DNA of 53,416 nucleotides from Acinetobacter baretiae (GTDB taxonomy: Bacteria; Pseudomonadota; Gammaproteobacteria; Pseudomonadales; Moraxellaceae). The notes beneath the pieces were generated by a model. The model was not told the origin of the DNA. It searched no databases and saw nothing but the letters and a program-made list of their open reading frames with translations. The stretch covers positions 1 to 53,416 of the forward strand of contig NZ_VTDM01000020.1 in NCBI RefSeq assembly GCF_015627105.1, given 5' to 3'. The translations under genes were made by a program, and so were the position numbers. Shown piece by piece: positions 18,757 to 25,438 of this stretch (positions within the stretch are counted from its first letter, which is position 1; every line of letters begins with the position of its first letter).

Positions 18757-19295
18757 GTAAACTCTCCTTTCATATTTCTATGTACTGTTTTTCCACTAAT
18801 TTCATCTTCGTAGCGGTGTAGTCGAGCATGGCCACTTGTGGTTAATAAGGCCAAGTTGTTTATGTCGTTGTTTAACTTGTTGCCATCAATATGGTGTACA
18901 CATTCACCTTCAATTAATGATCTACCAAGCCAAAGCTCCATTACATATTTGTGAACAAATTTTCCTTTATTAGCTCCTCTAGTAAAACGTGCATATCCTT
19001 TTGATGTGTCTACGCCATTACTGTTAATTTCTGCTAATTTCTTTTGTGCTCTAGATATGTTTGCACGCCACGCTTCACTAAATGTGCGTTTAATGCCTTT
19101 GTTTTTTCCAAGTAAACCACGCTGAGCTGCATTTCTTACACCATCACCTCTGCTTCTTAAAATACCTGCTCTTAAAAATCTATTACGCAGAGTTGACAGT
19201 GGGATTGAAGTTTTTGCATGAATTTCAGTAATTGATAATCCTGATAAATACAGCTCATATTCATCAACTGGAGATACTTTATTTACGCCACGCAT
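18744..19295 (-). CDS. HNH homing-type endonuclease inserted before ssb
   Basis: A 183-aa HNH nuclease. Domains in order are a helix-turn-helix ([20 protein letters not shown], about 14-45), a NUMOD3-like DNA-binding motif ([20 protein letters not shown], about 66-85), and the HNH core [13 protein letters not shown] ... HARLH with His134, His135, Asn142 and His156/160. This layout is typical of free-standing homing endonucleases. Its first codons MRGVN are copied from ssb and its last CVA from the gene before it, because a 15-bp stop/start overlap is duplicated at both ends. The insertion therefore leaves both neighbours intact. It probably cuts phage genomes lacking the insert. Confidence 0.85.
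   Translation of the reverse strand: MRGVNKVSPVDEYELYLSGLSITEIHAKTSIPLSTLRNRFLRAGILRSRGDGVRNAAQRGLLGKNKGIKRTFSEAWRANISRAQKKLAEINSNGVDTSKGYARFTRGANKGKFVHKYVMELWLGRSLIEGECVHHIDGNKLNNDINNLALLTTSGHARLHRYEDEISGKTVHRNMKGEFTCVA
19281..19295 (-). repeat. 15-bp direct repeat at upstream gene/HNH junction
   Basis: Second copy of ATGCGTGGCGTAAAT. It holds the stop of the upstream 180-aa gene and the start codon of the HNH gene, mirroring the repeat at 18742-18756. Confidence 0.9.
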
Positions 19296-19825
19296 TCTGC
19301 TTCTCCGACAAAACCAATTTGACCACCTAAAATTCCTTGAACCAAAGCAATAAATTCAGGACAGCGATTTAATGACTTAACATAAACACGTAGCTCTTTA
19401 TGATTGTGAGAATTTTCTTTGATATAGCGTTCTGCTGCTTCTTTTGTTAAATGAGTACAAACATCTGACCAGTACACAGAGCCATATACTTTTGAATAGC
19501 TTGAATCCCATTCTTCCACAGCTTTTTCTTGATCATTATCATCAAGATCGGAAAACATATCCCCAAATTCTTCAAGGGCAACACCGTTTAGCTCATGCTT
19601 TTCCGCTGCATCCAAACAAGCATATAGATCATCACCATTCTCACGACTTCCATCATCAGGTGTACAGAAACAGCAAACATCGTAAGAGTGATCTTTATCT
19701 TTACCCCACGCCACCAACTTTTCTTGAACGCAAAAAATAGGATTTGCAGTGATTGCATTATCTTCAGTTTGTGCCTTTGCCAAGGTTTTAACAAACTTTT
19801 CCCAAGTTTCTTTAGTATGTTTCAT
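19283..19825 (-). CDS. Hypothetical phage early protein
   Basis: A 180-aa acidic protein from ATG 19825 (MKHTKETWEKFVKTL); an in-frame ATG 12 bases earlier has no better ribosome site. Cys-rich segments (DVCCFCTPDDGSR) and a DLDDNDQEKAVEEWD helix are visible, but no known domain. In the ancestral arrangement its last codons overlapped the ssb start, so it was translationally coupled to ssb, which suggests a role in DNA replication or recombination. This is inferred from context only. Confidence 0.6.
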   Translation of the reverse strand: MKHTKETWEKFVKTLAKAQTEDNAITANPIFCVQEKLVAWGKDKDHSYDVCCFCTPDDGSRENGDDLYACLDAAEKHELNGVALEEFGDMFSDLDDNDQEKAVEEWDSSYSKVYGSVYWSDVCTHLTKEAAERYIKENSHNHKELRVYVKSLNRCPEFIALVQGILGGQIGFVGEAECVA

Positions 19826-19997
19826 CTTCTTCACCATTTATCACGTAATGCACACCAATTTGATTTTGAGTTGATTCTTCAACTAATTTTTTGAAATAAC
19901 CCATCGCTGTTCCAAGTGTTTCTTCAGTGCAAGCAGTTGGGCGTTTTACTAGAGTGTCGATTGCTTCGAGAAGTTGTCTTTTTTCGCTTACTTCCAT
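19812..19997 (-). CDS. Small hypothetical phage protein
   Basis: A 61-aa protein with mainly helical character (EKRQLLEAIDTLVKRPTACT) and an acidic tail, INGEEDETY. ATG 19997 overlaps the stop of the Rad52-like gene (TAATG), and its 3' end overlaps the next gene by 14 bases, so it is tightly coupled in the early operon. No family recognised. Confidence 0.55.
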   Translation of the reverse strand: MEVSEKRQLLEAIDTLVKRPTACTEETLGTAMGYFKKLVEESTQNQIGVHYVINGEEDETY

Positions 19998-20665
19998 TAC
20001 GCAACCCATCCCATTTGATCTCGTTTAGCAGCAGTACTTGCTTTAATTTGCTCAACGTATTTTGTATTTTTAAAATAATTCCAAGCATTAACTAAAACCT
20101 GTTTGTCTTGAGCATTTTGAATGTCAGACAATGCTTGGTTATATTCTTGTTCTAGGGTTCTTTGAGGTGGTGCTTGACTAACTACTGTTGGTTTCTTCTG
20201 AGTGCCATGATAGTGTTCACGAGCTTCTTCAACATATTTGGAATCATCCCATCTGCCTGAAAAGATATCTCCAGCGAAACCAATCATTGATAAGCATTTG
20301 ACCATTCCATCAGTGATGCTTTTTTTAGCAGCATCTTCATCAACAATAAGTTTGTTGTTATTTGATCGGTAGCAAGCTTTTGTGCCACCCATTTGCTCAA
20401 TTTCGCCACGCTTGCCGTCGTACACATACCAAACTTTCACGGTCGCCCAATGCAATACATCGTCAGTGCCACATTGCTGAAATCCTTGATCTACAACCTG
20501 CACACCCCAACCAAGACCACATGGACCGAATACTTCAGTTGCACGTGTAGTTAGCCAATATGGTTTAGGTGAACTACCTTTGTATGATTTACCTGTAATT
20601 GGCTTAACATTTTTAGGGTCAGTCACAAATACTGAATCCCATAAAGCCATATTGTTGTTATCCAT
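19997..20665 (-). CDS. Rad52-superfamily-like single-strand annealing protein
   Basis: A 222-aa protein from ATG 20665 (MDNNNMALWDSVFVT), with AAAGGGG at proper distance. The N-terminal domain KPYWLTTRATEVFGPCGLGWGVQVVDQ, followed by beta strands (HWATVKVWYVYDG) and AAKKSITDGMVKCLSMIGFAGDIFSG, matches the pattern of Rad52/Rad22-like phage recombinases: a T-x-FG-GW core and an A-TDA/G-K-L-GF-DI helix. The C-terminal part is a Gln-rich linker and a helical tail. It would anneal complementary ssDNA during phage recombination with the phage SSB encoded downstream. The superfamily assignment is by motif and should be confirmed by profile search. Confidence 0.65.
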   Translation of the reverse strand: MDNNNMALWDSVFVTDPKNVKPITGKSYKGSSPKPYWLTTRATEVFGPCGLGWGVQVVDQGFQQCGTDDVLHWATVKVWYVYDGKRGEIEQMGGTKACYRSNNNKLIVDEDAAKKSITDGMVKCLSMIGFAGDIFSGRWDDSKYVEEAREHYHGTQKKPTVVSQAPPQRTLEQEYNQALSDIQNAQDKQVLVNAWNYFKNTKYVEQIKASTAAKRDQMGWVA

Positions 20666-20667
20666 AA

Positions 20668-21036
20668 TCAATCCCCTTTATATTTTCTGTTTGAATACAA
20701 TTGAGTGTCATCAGGGGTGCCGACAGCTTGATTGGCAACATAAATATACTCAGGATCATCTATTGAATAACCTTTAGCGCTTCTCCATAAGCTGTATACA
20801 GATCGAGTTTTACTGTTCTTATAAATAAGGCTTTCGTGTTTAGAAAAGTCGACAAACATTTCAAACTTGCGATACTCAGTTTCAAACTCAGCTTGATCTG
20901 GAGTTACACGTGCAAGACCTTTGATGTTTGAGCGAGAAATAACTTCGCCATTAAGCGTTTGGAATTGATCTCCAACTTTCATCGCTTTAACAGGGTGGCA
21001 ACCATTTTGAGGAGTTGTTACAAGATACATATTCAT
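20668..21036 (-). CDS. Hypothetical phage early protein
   Basis: A 122-aa protein without recognised domain. It starts MNMYLVTTPQNGCHPVKAMK and contains aromatic-rich beta-like segments. ATG 21036 overlaps the preceding stop (ATGA) and has GAGGTG upstream. Its stop lies 2 bases before the annealing-protein start. It is probably an accessory factor of the recombination block, by position only. Confidence 0.55.
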   Translation of the reverse strand: MNMYLVTTPQNGCHPVKAMKVGDQFQTLNGEVISRSNIKGLARVTPDQAEFETEYRKFEMFVDFSKHESLIYKNSKTRSVYSLWRSAKGYSIDDPEYIYVANQAVGTPDDTQLYSNRKYKGD

Positions 21037-21242
21037 GCGAGCACCTCACCAAATAACACAGCTTCTTCGTATTGATGCACTTGCGTTTTGATGTGCATAT
21101 ATTCTTGAGTAAGCTTGGTATGTTCTTCATTGCTTAAATAACCAAGCATGTAGAGTGTTTCAACAACAGCTTGTTTTTCTTGCCACGTATCATTTTGAAA
21201 TGCATTAACAACACGTTGGGCTTCGGGAGCTTGTAATTTCAT
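21033..21242 (-). CDS. Small helical phage early protein
   Basis: A 69-aa, mostly helical protein (EAQRVVNAFQNDTWQEKQAV ... EYMHIKTQVHQYEEA). It is unrecognised. It overlaps the genes on both sides (TAATG at its start, ATGA at its end), so it is co-translated within the leftward operon. Confidence 0.55.
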   Translation of the reverse strand: MKLQAPEAQRVVNAFQNDTWQEKQAVVETLYMLGYLSNEEHTKLTQEYMHIKTQVHQYEEAVLFGEVLA

Positions 21243-21427
21243 TACTTAAACCCCCACACGATAAAAACAGCGATTAAGCAGAGCAGGGCACATAAAGCAA
21301 CGGCTTTCATGTCGTCCTTTACTTCGTTACGTGCATCTCTTTTAAGACGTTCTTTTTGAAGCTTGAGCAAAGAGTGAATGCAGTGTTTTTGCAATTCCTC
21401 TTGCGTCATTTCTTGATCTTGTTGCAT
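21242..21427 (-). CDS. Small single-pass membrane protein, first gene of the PL operon
   Basis: A 61-aa protein with a charged N-terminal helix (residues 1-38) and one C-terminal membrane helix (AVALCALLCLIAVFIVWGF, 42-60). Early lambda-type operons often begin with small toxic or host-takeover proteins. This one has the tail-anchored shape, but no sequence family was recognised. It is the promoter-proximal gene, about 65 bases downstream of the predicted PL start, with a terminator-like hairpin in the leader. Confidence 0.55.
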   Translation of the reverse strand: MQQDQEMTQEELQKHCIHSLLKLQKERLKRDARNEVKDDMKAVALCALLCLIAVFIVWGFK

Positions 21428-21443
21428 AATAACCTCGTTAGTG

Positions 21444-21481
21444 AAAAGCCCATTTAGATGTAGGAGTCGAGATGGGCTTTT
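21444..21481. terminator. Terminator-like hairpin in the PL leader
   Basis: AAAAGCCCAT / ATGGGCTTTT form a 10-bp stem around an 18-base loop, with A/T runs on both sides. It lies between the predicted PL start (about 21493) and the first early gene, so leftward transcripts must read through it. It may attenuate the operon or be a target of antitermination. Confidence 0.5.
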
Positions 21482-21499
21482 TGTTGTCTTGATGGTTAT

Positions 21500-21528
21500 A
21501 ATATAAGAAAACTTAGTTTTATTGTCAA
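21500..21528 (-). promoter_or_regulatory. Early leftward promoter PL
   Basis: On the reverse strand there is TTGACA (21523-21528), a 17-base spacer, and TATATT (21500-21505). One operator overlaps the -10/spacer and another lies just upstream of the -35, as expected for a repressor-controlled early promoter. Confidence 0.8.
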
Positions 21529-21570
21529 TGGTTATAGTAAGAAATCTTATATTTTTTTATTTGGATCTTA
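21504..21570. promoter_or_regulatory. OL operators (TAAG-N4-CTTA)
   Basis: Palindromes TAAGAAAACTTA (21504-21515) and TAAGAAATCTTA (21538-21549), with a half-site GATCTTA ending at 21570. The same 12-base palindrome occurs in the cI-cro gap, which marks these as CI/Cro binding sites. The sites also flank a rightward TATAAT at 21581-21586 that could serve the 101-aa gene. Confidence 0.75.
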
Positions 21571-21597
21571 TTTTTTACTTTATAATACCCAAAAGAA

Positions 21598-21618
21598 AGC
21601 CCCGCAGAGTGCAGGGCT
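21598..21618 (+). promoter_or_regulatory. Leader hairpin before the 101-aa gene
   Basis: AGCCC-CGCA-GAG-TGCA-GGGCT folds into a stem with one mismatch, ending five bases before the GGAGG ribosome binding site. It resembles the AAGC...GCTT leader hairpins of the two antirepressor cassettes. Confidence 0.45.
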
Positions 21619-21632
21619 GAATGGAGGTTGTT

Positions 21633-21938
21633 ATGACAAAAGAGCAAGAATATAATTTAATGTTGGTATTAATTTCGCAAGGTGTTACCAGTCCTGGTGA
21701 TTTAGGGGTAATGTTTAATGCTGCAAAAGAGCTCCTTGAGACTAAAAAGAAAGAGTGCGGCATTATCCCTAAGGGTACACGTATTAAATTGTATGACGGT
21801 CGTGTAACCCTACTTCAAGATGTAATAGTTGATGCAGATCAATACTGGATTGATAAAGCAATTGAAGACCAAGATGCTTACCTGAATGAGTCAAAATCTA
21901 GTGGCAATAAGGGTGTTGTTTGTAGTCCAAAAAGATAG
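21633..21938 (+). CDS. Small hypothetical protein in the immunity region
   Basis: A 101-aa protein. ATG 21633 is preferred because GGAGG lies 5 bases before it; the earlier ATG at 21621 would overlap that site. The N-terminal half is helical (YNLMLVLISQGVTSPGDLGVMF), with GVTSPGDL resembling the turn of a small helix-turn-helix. A short beta part, TRIKLYDGRVTLLQDV, follows. It lies divergent to PL behind its own TATAAT and operator sites, and converges on the SinR/Cas2-like gene with a 7-base gap. No family is known; regulation by CI/Cro is likely from position. Confidence 0.5.
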   Translation: MTKEQEYNLMLVLISQGVTSPGDLGVMFNAAKELLETKKKECGIIPKGTRIKLYDGRVTLLQDVIVDADQYWIDKAIEDQDAYLNESKSSGNKGVVCSPKR

Positions 21939-21945
21939 TTACCCC

Positions 21946-22218
21946 TCATAAGTTATCTTGTAGCCAATTTGATTCAGCATCATTAATATTTACCCAAGAT
22001 ATACTATCCCTATTTATTTCGGACACAAGAATCTTGTCATCATTGTCAATATGTTGGAATAGAGCTTCAACTAAGTTGGTTGCAGTTCTATTACTCTCAA
22101 TAATCCAGACAGTAAATAAAACCTTTTTGGCTTTGAAAGCAATTGATAAAATTGCTTTCTCTAGTCGTACGTAGTTTTTTTCTTTAATTAAATCATAACT
22201 TACAATATAAAAAGCCAT
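21946..22218 (-). CDS. SinR-family / Cas2-like small protein
   Basis: A 90-aa protein beginning MAFYIVSYDLIKEKNYVRLE, the beta-alpha-beta start with Asp9 seen in Cas2/VapD-type ferredoxin folds and in 'SinR family' proteins. KVLFTVWIIES, LVEALFQHIDNDDKILVSEI and a C-terminal ISWVN complete the usual pattern. Cas2-fold proteins can be nucleases or structural partners; no other Cas gene or CRISPR array is present, so this is not a CRISPR system. It lies third in line behind cI and the KilA-N gene, so it is probably expressed in the lysogen. GGAGAAG precedes the start. Confidence 0.6.
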   Translation of the reverse strand: MAFYIVSYDLIKEKNYVRLEKAILSIAFKAKKVLFTVWIIESNRTATNLVEALFQHIDNDDKILVSEINRDSISWVNINDAESNWLQDNL

Positions 22219-22228
22219 TTTCTTCTCC

Positions 22229-22258
22229 GCCCGATCTGTTGTATAGGCTGTGTCGGGC
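22229..22258 (-). promoter_or_regulatory. Hairpin before the SinR/Cas2-like gene
   Basis: GCCCGA / TCGGGC form a 6-bp GC-rich stem around an 18-base loop, directly followed on the reverse strand by the GGAGAAG ribosome site. It may attenuate read-through from cI or control translation. Confidence 0.4.
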
Positions 22259-22269
22259 TCACAGTTTGA

Positions 22270-23136
22270 TTATTTAATTTTTTTATTATCAGGTGTTAAT
22301 ATTGGGCGTGATTGATCTTCAAGACGTTGCATAGCAGGTGAGCCACTCATTGACTGGCGCAGAGTTCTAGCAACCTTTTCTAGCTCACTAGCTCGTGTAG
22401 AAATATCTAATTTTTGTGCAATCAAAATACTGTTGTAACTTTCCAAATTTGCAAGCAAAGCATTTTCCAAAGCCGAACAATGATCCCTTCGATTGCCATC
22501 AATATCTTTATTATTGTCTCTCCACTCTTTGGCAGTTTGCCCAAATACTATCAGATTCAGTAGATCTGCTTCGCTAACATACACCCATCTTTGCTTATCT
22601 TTGGGCACATTATCTAGTAAGTTTTGCTGAATAGCATCTGTTTGTGCGCGATAGTTTACTTTCGCCAATTCACGTTTAACTTGCCATTCAATAGAGTTTT
22701 TTTGTGCCTCATCTTCTTTTAATCTTTGAAACTCTTTAATTAAATACAATTTAAATTCTGGACTAAGCCATGAACAGAACTCAAATGCAATATCTTTGTG
22801 TGCATGAGTTCCTCCATACCTACCAGCTTTTGCAATAAGACCTATTGCATTTACAGCTTCAATCCATTTTTTTGCCGATATTCGAAATCTATTTGTACCA
22901 GCTTCATTTCTAATTCTGTCGAATTCGACAGAATTAAAATTACTATTATTAATTCTCTCCCATGTGCCAATGAATTCAAGAGTATCTTTACTTCTAAGCC
23001 AAGCATCAATTAACTGCAACCCATCTTCTAGTGGTCTGACAATATCTGTTATACATATAAAGTCTTCATTATTTACTGTTGATACAGTGACAGATATACC
23101 ATTTACGTCAATTTTTCTATTTTTATCTTTTACCAT
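22270..23136 (-). CDS. KilA-N domain protein downstream of cI
   Basis: A 288-aa protein with a KilA-N DNA-binding domain at about residues 5-145. Family marks are DFICITDIVRPLEDGLQLIDAWLRSKDTLEFIGTWE (split by variable residues), RISAKKWIEAVNAIGLIAKAGRYGGTHAHKDIAFEFCSWLSPEFKLYLIKEFQRLK, and a long helical C-terminal half. Known KilA-N proteins of phages are antirepressors or host-takeover factors. Here the gene lies 74 bases after cI on the same strand, like lambda rexA, so it is probably made in the lysogen and might act in superinfection exclusion. AGGAATAAGTA precedes the start. Confidence 0.85.
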   Translation of the reverse strand: MVKDKNRKIDVNGISVTVSTVNNEDFICITDIVRPLEDGLQLIDAWLRSKDTLEFIGTWERINNSNFNSVEFDRIRNEAGTNRFRISAKKWIEAVNAIGLIAKAGRYGGTHAHKDIAFEFCSWLSPEFKLYLIKEFQRLKEDEAQKNSIEWQVKRELAKVNYRAQTDAIQQNLLDNVPKDKQRWVYVSEADLLNLIVFGQTAKEWRDNNKDIDGNRRDHCSALENALLANLESYNSILIAQKLDISTRASELEKVARTLRQSMSGSPAMQRLEDQSRPILTPDNKKIK

Positions 23137-23210
23137 TACTTATTCCTTTACCTAATTAGATTAGCAGTCTTTAATGCGTTAAATATCACGCACGAATGCT
23201 TGATGTTTTT

Positions 23211-23885
23211 TTAACTTCTTCTATCACGCTTTGGTCTTGACCCACCTAGTGGTCTAAAGGCATCAATGACTAACCCTACAAGCTCGGCACCCTCTTCAAA
23301 TTCAATAATATTTGGCTGAAAATTTGGGTTGAGTGCTTGTAGATACTTGCGTCCATCAGTTTCTATAACTAATTTTTTAAAAGTAGCATCTGTACCATGT
23401 CGCACTACAATCAAGTCGCCAGATATAAGCTCAGAAGCACACAGTTTTGGATTTATTAGAATGTAGTCACCCTCGATATATGTAGGGAAATTACTAATTC
23501 CGACAACTCTTAAGTAAAAACATTCGTCAGGATCATCACTACTTAGTGGTGGCAGCCACTCAGTGACCTCCGAAAGGTCTACTGCTTCAACTGAGCTCAT
23601 TAACCCAGCTTGCACCCAGGATAAAACAGGTAGTAGCTTTGATGTTACTGGAACGACGTTGTTGTCTAGCTTTTTAGTCTTTATACCAGTGAGAATGAAA
23701 TCCGGTGTTACTCCAAGACCTTTTGCCATAGCATCAAGTGATGCAGCCTTGGGTAAATAACTGTCTTTTTCCCATTCAGTAACAGCAGGCGAGCTGACCC
23801 CTGCAATCTTAGCCAATTGCACTTGAGTTAATTTTTTCGAACGTCTAAGCGCACGTATGCGCTGACCAATAGTTTGTTTTTCCAT
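23211..23885 (-). CDS. cI: CI-type prophage repressor (HTH + S24 peptidase)
   Basis: The main lysogeny repressor, 224 aa. The N-terminal Cro/CI helix-turn-helix (TQVQLAKIAGVSSPAVTEWE, about 20-39) binds operators. The C-terminal LexA-type domain has the self-cleavage bond Ala93-Gly94 (WVQAGL), nucleophile Ser131 (VVGISNFP; most relatives have GDSMxP) and Lys170 (ATFKKL). It should therefore be inactivated by RecA-assisted autoproteolysis after DNA damage. It is transcribed away from the Cro-like gene, with operator 1 only two bases from its start codon, suggesting autoregulation. Confidence 0.93.
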   Translation of the reverse strand: MEKQTIGQRIRALRRSKKLTQVQLAKIAGVSSPAVTEWEKDSYLPKAASLDAMAKGLGVTPDFILTGIKTKKLDNNVVPVTSKLLPVLSWVQAGLMSSVEAVDLSEVTEWLPPLSSDDPDECFYLRVVGISNFPTYIEGDYILINPKLCASELISGDLIVVRHGTDATFKKLVIETDGRKYLQALNPNFQPNIIEFEEGAELVGLVIDAFRPLGGSRPKRDRRS

Positions 23886-23886
23886 A

Positions 23887-23945
23887 TAAGTTATCTTACA
23901 TCTTGCTTTTATAAGTTTTCTTTGATTAAATAATAAGAAATCTTA
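23887..23945. promoter_or_regulatory. OR operators between cI and cro
   Basis: Three sites of the same pattern: TAAGTTATCTTA (23887-23898), the imperfect TAAGTTTTCTTT (23912-23923) and TAAGAAATCTTA (23934-23945), spaced 25 and 22 bases apart. Site 1 abuts the cI start. The triple layout matches a lambda-type OR. The promoters themselves are less clear; TTGCTT-17-TTAAAT (23903-23931) is a weak candidate for PR. Confidence 0.75.
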
Positions 23946-23961
23946 TTTTTGAGTATTAGTT

Positions 23962-24144
23962 ATGACCAAGCAAGAAGCTTTTAAGTTGCTCGGAGTTAAT
24001 GGTGTTGAGTTGGCAAGACTCCTAGATATCGATCCAGCAGCTATCTATCAGTGGCCGAAAAATAAAATTCCACTAGCTCGTGAGTACCAAATCCGAGATA
24101 TAGCGAACGGCAAAGAGCCAATTAAGAAAATTCGAGTGGCTTAA
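23962..24144 (+). CDS. Cro-like repressor
   Basis: A 60-aa helix-turn-helix protein of the Cro type: MTKQEAFKLLGVNGVELARLLDIDPAAIYQW, then IPLAREYQIRDIA, the pattern of small phage Cro proteins (AIYQW recognition helix, IP-R-YQI). As the first gene rightward from OR and divergent from cI, it should repress cI and favour lytic growth. Confidence 0.85.
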   Translation: MTKQEAFKLLGVNGVELARLLDIDPAAIYQWPKNKIPLAREYQIRDIANGKEPIKKIRVA

Positions 24145-24154
24145 GGAAAAAATT

Positions 24155-24418
24155 ATGAGTCTTGAAAGAGATGACCTGCGATTGAAAATGCTTCCAGACA
24201 TGATGGAGCGATTGCGATTGGTTGCAGATGTACGTGGTAAAGAATATGCGCTTCAAGCTGTAATCCTCTTAGAGAAAGCAATAATGGGTGAATACCATGA
24301 GGTCAGTTTAATGCTTGAAAGAGCAGATAAAAACAGGAAGAAGCGGGAGGAATTAGGATTGGTTGGTCGTGTCGGGGTAAACCCAAATTCACAGATCTTA
24401 GAAATTAAAAAAGCCTGA
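24155..24418 (+). CDS. Small ribbon-helix-helix-like protein after cro
   Basis: An 87-aa protein with good AAGGAAA upstream. Residues 8-43 (LRLKML, then PDMMERLRLVADVRGKEY and a helix to KAI) fit a ribbon-helix-helix DNA-binding fold as in Arc: a beta strand, helix, turn and helix. The tail is basic. Its position right after cro is that of lambda cII, so a regulatory role is plausible, but there is no sequence likeness to CII. Its stop codon lies inside the following terminator stem. Confidence 0.5.
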   Translation: MSLERDDLRLKMLPDMMERLRLVADVRGKEYALQAVILLEKAIMGEYHEVSLMLERADKNRKKREELGLVGRVGVNPNSQILEIKKA

Positions 24419-24440
24419 TCTAGTACATCAGGCTTTTAGT
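24409..24440 (+). terminator. tR1-like terminator after the cro operon
   Basis: A perfect 11-bp stem, AAAAGCCTGAT / ATCAGGCTTTT, with loop CTAGTAC and a short T-run. It overlaps the stop of the preceding gene, and rightward early transcription must pass it to reach replication genes. Confidence 0.75.
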
Positions 24441-24464
24441 GTTCAAACTTAGAGAGAATAAACG

Positions 24465-25142
24465 ATGAATATGATTGCACAGTTTAACCAAAAAGAAAAC
24501 AGCATGACGAGTTTGGATATTTCCGAATTGGTTCAGTCTCGCCATGACGATGTTAAGCGTTCAATTGAGCGCCTGTTTACTGCAAATGAAAAAAGAAATG
24601 CCGTAATAGCACGTCCGCCAATGGCGGTTATGGTCAAAACTGTACATGGGCGTAATTATGAAACAGAGGTTTATGTATTTAGTGGCGAACAAGGAAAGTT
24701 AGACAGCATCACGGTTGTTGCTCAACTTTGCCCTGAATTTACAGCAGCACTGGTAAAACGTTGGTACGAATTAGAAAACCAACAACAACTCCCACAGTCA
24801 TTTGCCGAAGCACTCCAGTTAGCAGCAGATCAGGCTAAACAGCTTGAACTCCAAGCACCGAAAGTAAATTTTTACGATCAACTGGTTGATCGTACTGCTT
24901 TAATGAATGCGACCCAAGTTGGTCAAAAAATCAGTATGTCAGCTCAAAAGCTAAATAAGATTTTAGACACACTCAATGTCTACAGTCATGCCGTGAAGCG
25001 CAGTCGAGTATTTAAGCAGTGGTTTATAGATCAGGGCTTAGGTGAGCTTAAAGAGACTGAATTAGGCTATCCACAAGCAATGTTTACTACAAAGGGTGAG
25101 CAATGGGTGTTTGAGCAATTAACGAATGAGGGCGTGATCTGA
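24465..25142 (+). CDS. Rha/Ant-type phage antirepressor
   Basis: A 225-aa two-domain regulator. An N-terminal Rha domain (TSLDISELVQSRHDDVKRSI through FTAALVKRWYELENQ, residues 15-105) is joined by a helical linker to an ANT/KilAC domain (LMNATQVGQKISMSAQKLNKIL ... YPQAMFTTKGEQWVFEQL, 145-220). Such proteins inactivate repressors or interfere with lysogeny. Here it is the first gene beyond the early right terminator and overlaps the next gene by one base. Confidence 0.85.
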   Translation: MNMIAQFNQKENSMTSLDISELVQSRHDDVKRSIERLFTANEKRNAVIARPPMAVMVKTVHGRNYETEVYVFSGEQGKLDSITVVAQLCPEFTAALVKRWYELENQQQLPQSFAEALQLAADQAKQLELQAPKVNFYDQLVDRTALMNATQVGQKISMSAQKLNKILDTLNVYSHAVKRSRVFKQWFIDQGLGELKETELGYPQAMFTTKGEQWVFEQLTNEGVI

Positions 25143-25438
25143 TGGGTATCTCTATTACAAAAGAAATTGAAGTTAGTACTTACGCTGATGTTGAGGTTGA
25201 GATAGAAGTTTCTGATATGTGTAAATTCATTAGCCTTGCTGAAAAAGAGGAAATCAATGAATTGCAAAAAGCTATTAACAAGCGTGACATTTGCGATATC
25301 GCCCCTTTAGTTGAGTTTGATGCAAACACAATTCGCCACCTAGTAGAGCGTGCAAATATCTTTGGTCTTGACGACATGATGGATTCACTAGGCAGAGAAG
25401 CTGAACGTATAGGCTTAATTTTACAGGTGGGCAAATAA
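25142..25438 (+). CDS. Hypothetical phage protein in the replication operon
   Basis: A 98-aa acidic protein, unrecognised. A beta-rich start (ITKEIEVSTYADVEVEIEVS) is followed by helices. It overlaps the genes on both sides by one base (TGATG and TAATG), so it is translated together with the antirepressor and O-like protein. Confidence 0.55.
   Translation: MGISITKEIEVSTYADVEVEIEVSDMCKFISLAEKEEINELQKAINKRDICDIAPLVEFDANTIRHLVERANIFGLDDMMDSLGREAERIGLILQVGK

Noticed and set aside
21946..22218. Possible CRISPR-Cas system because of the Cas2-like protein
   Set aside because: No cas1, effector gene or repeat-spacer array is found anywhere in the window; the protein is better viewed as a stand-alone SinR/Cas2-fold member.
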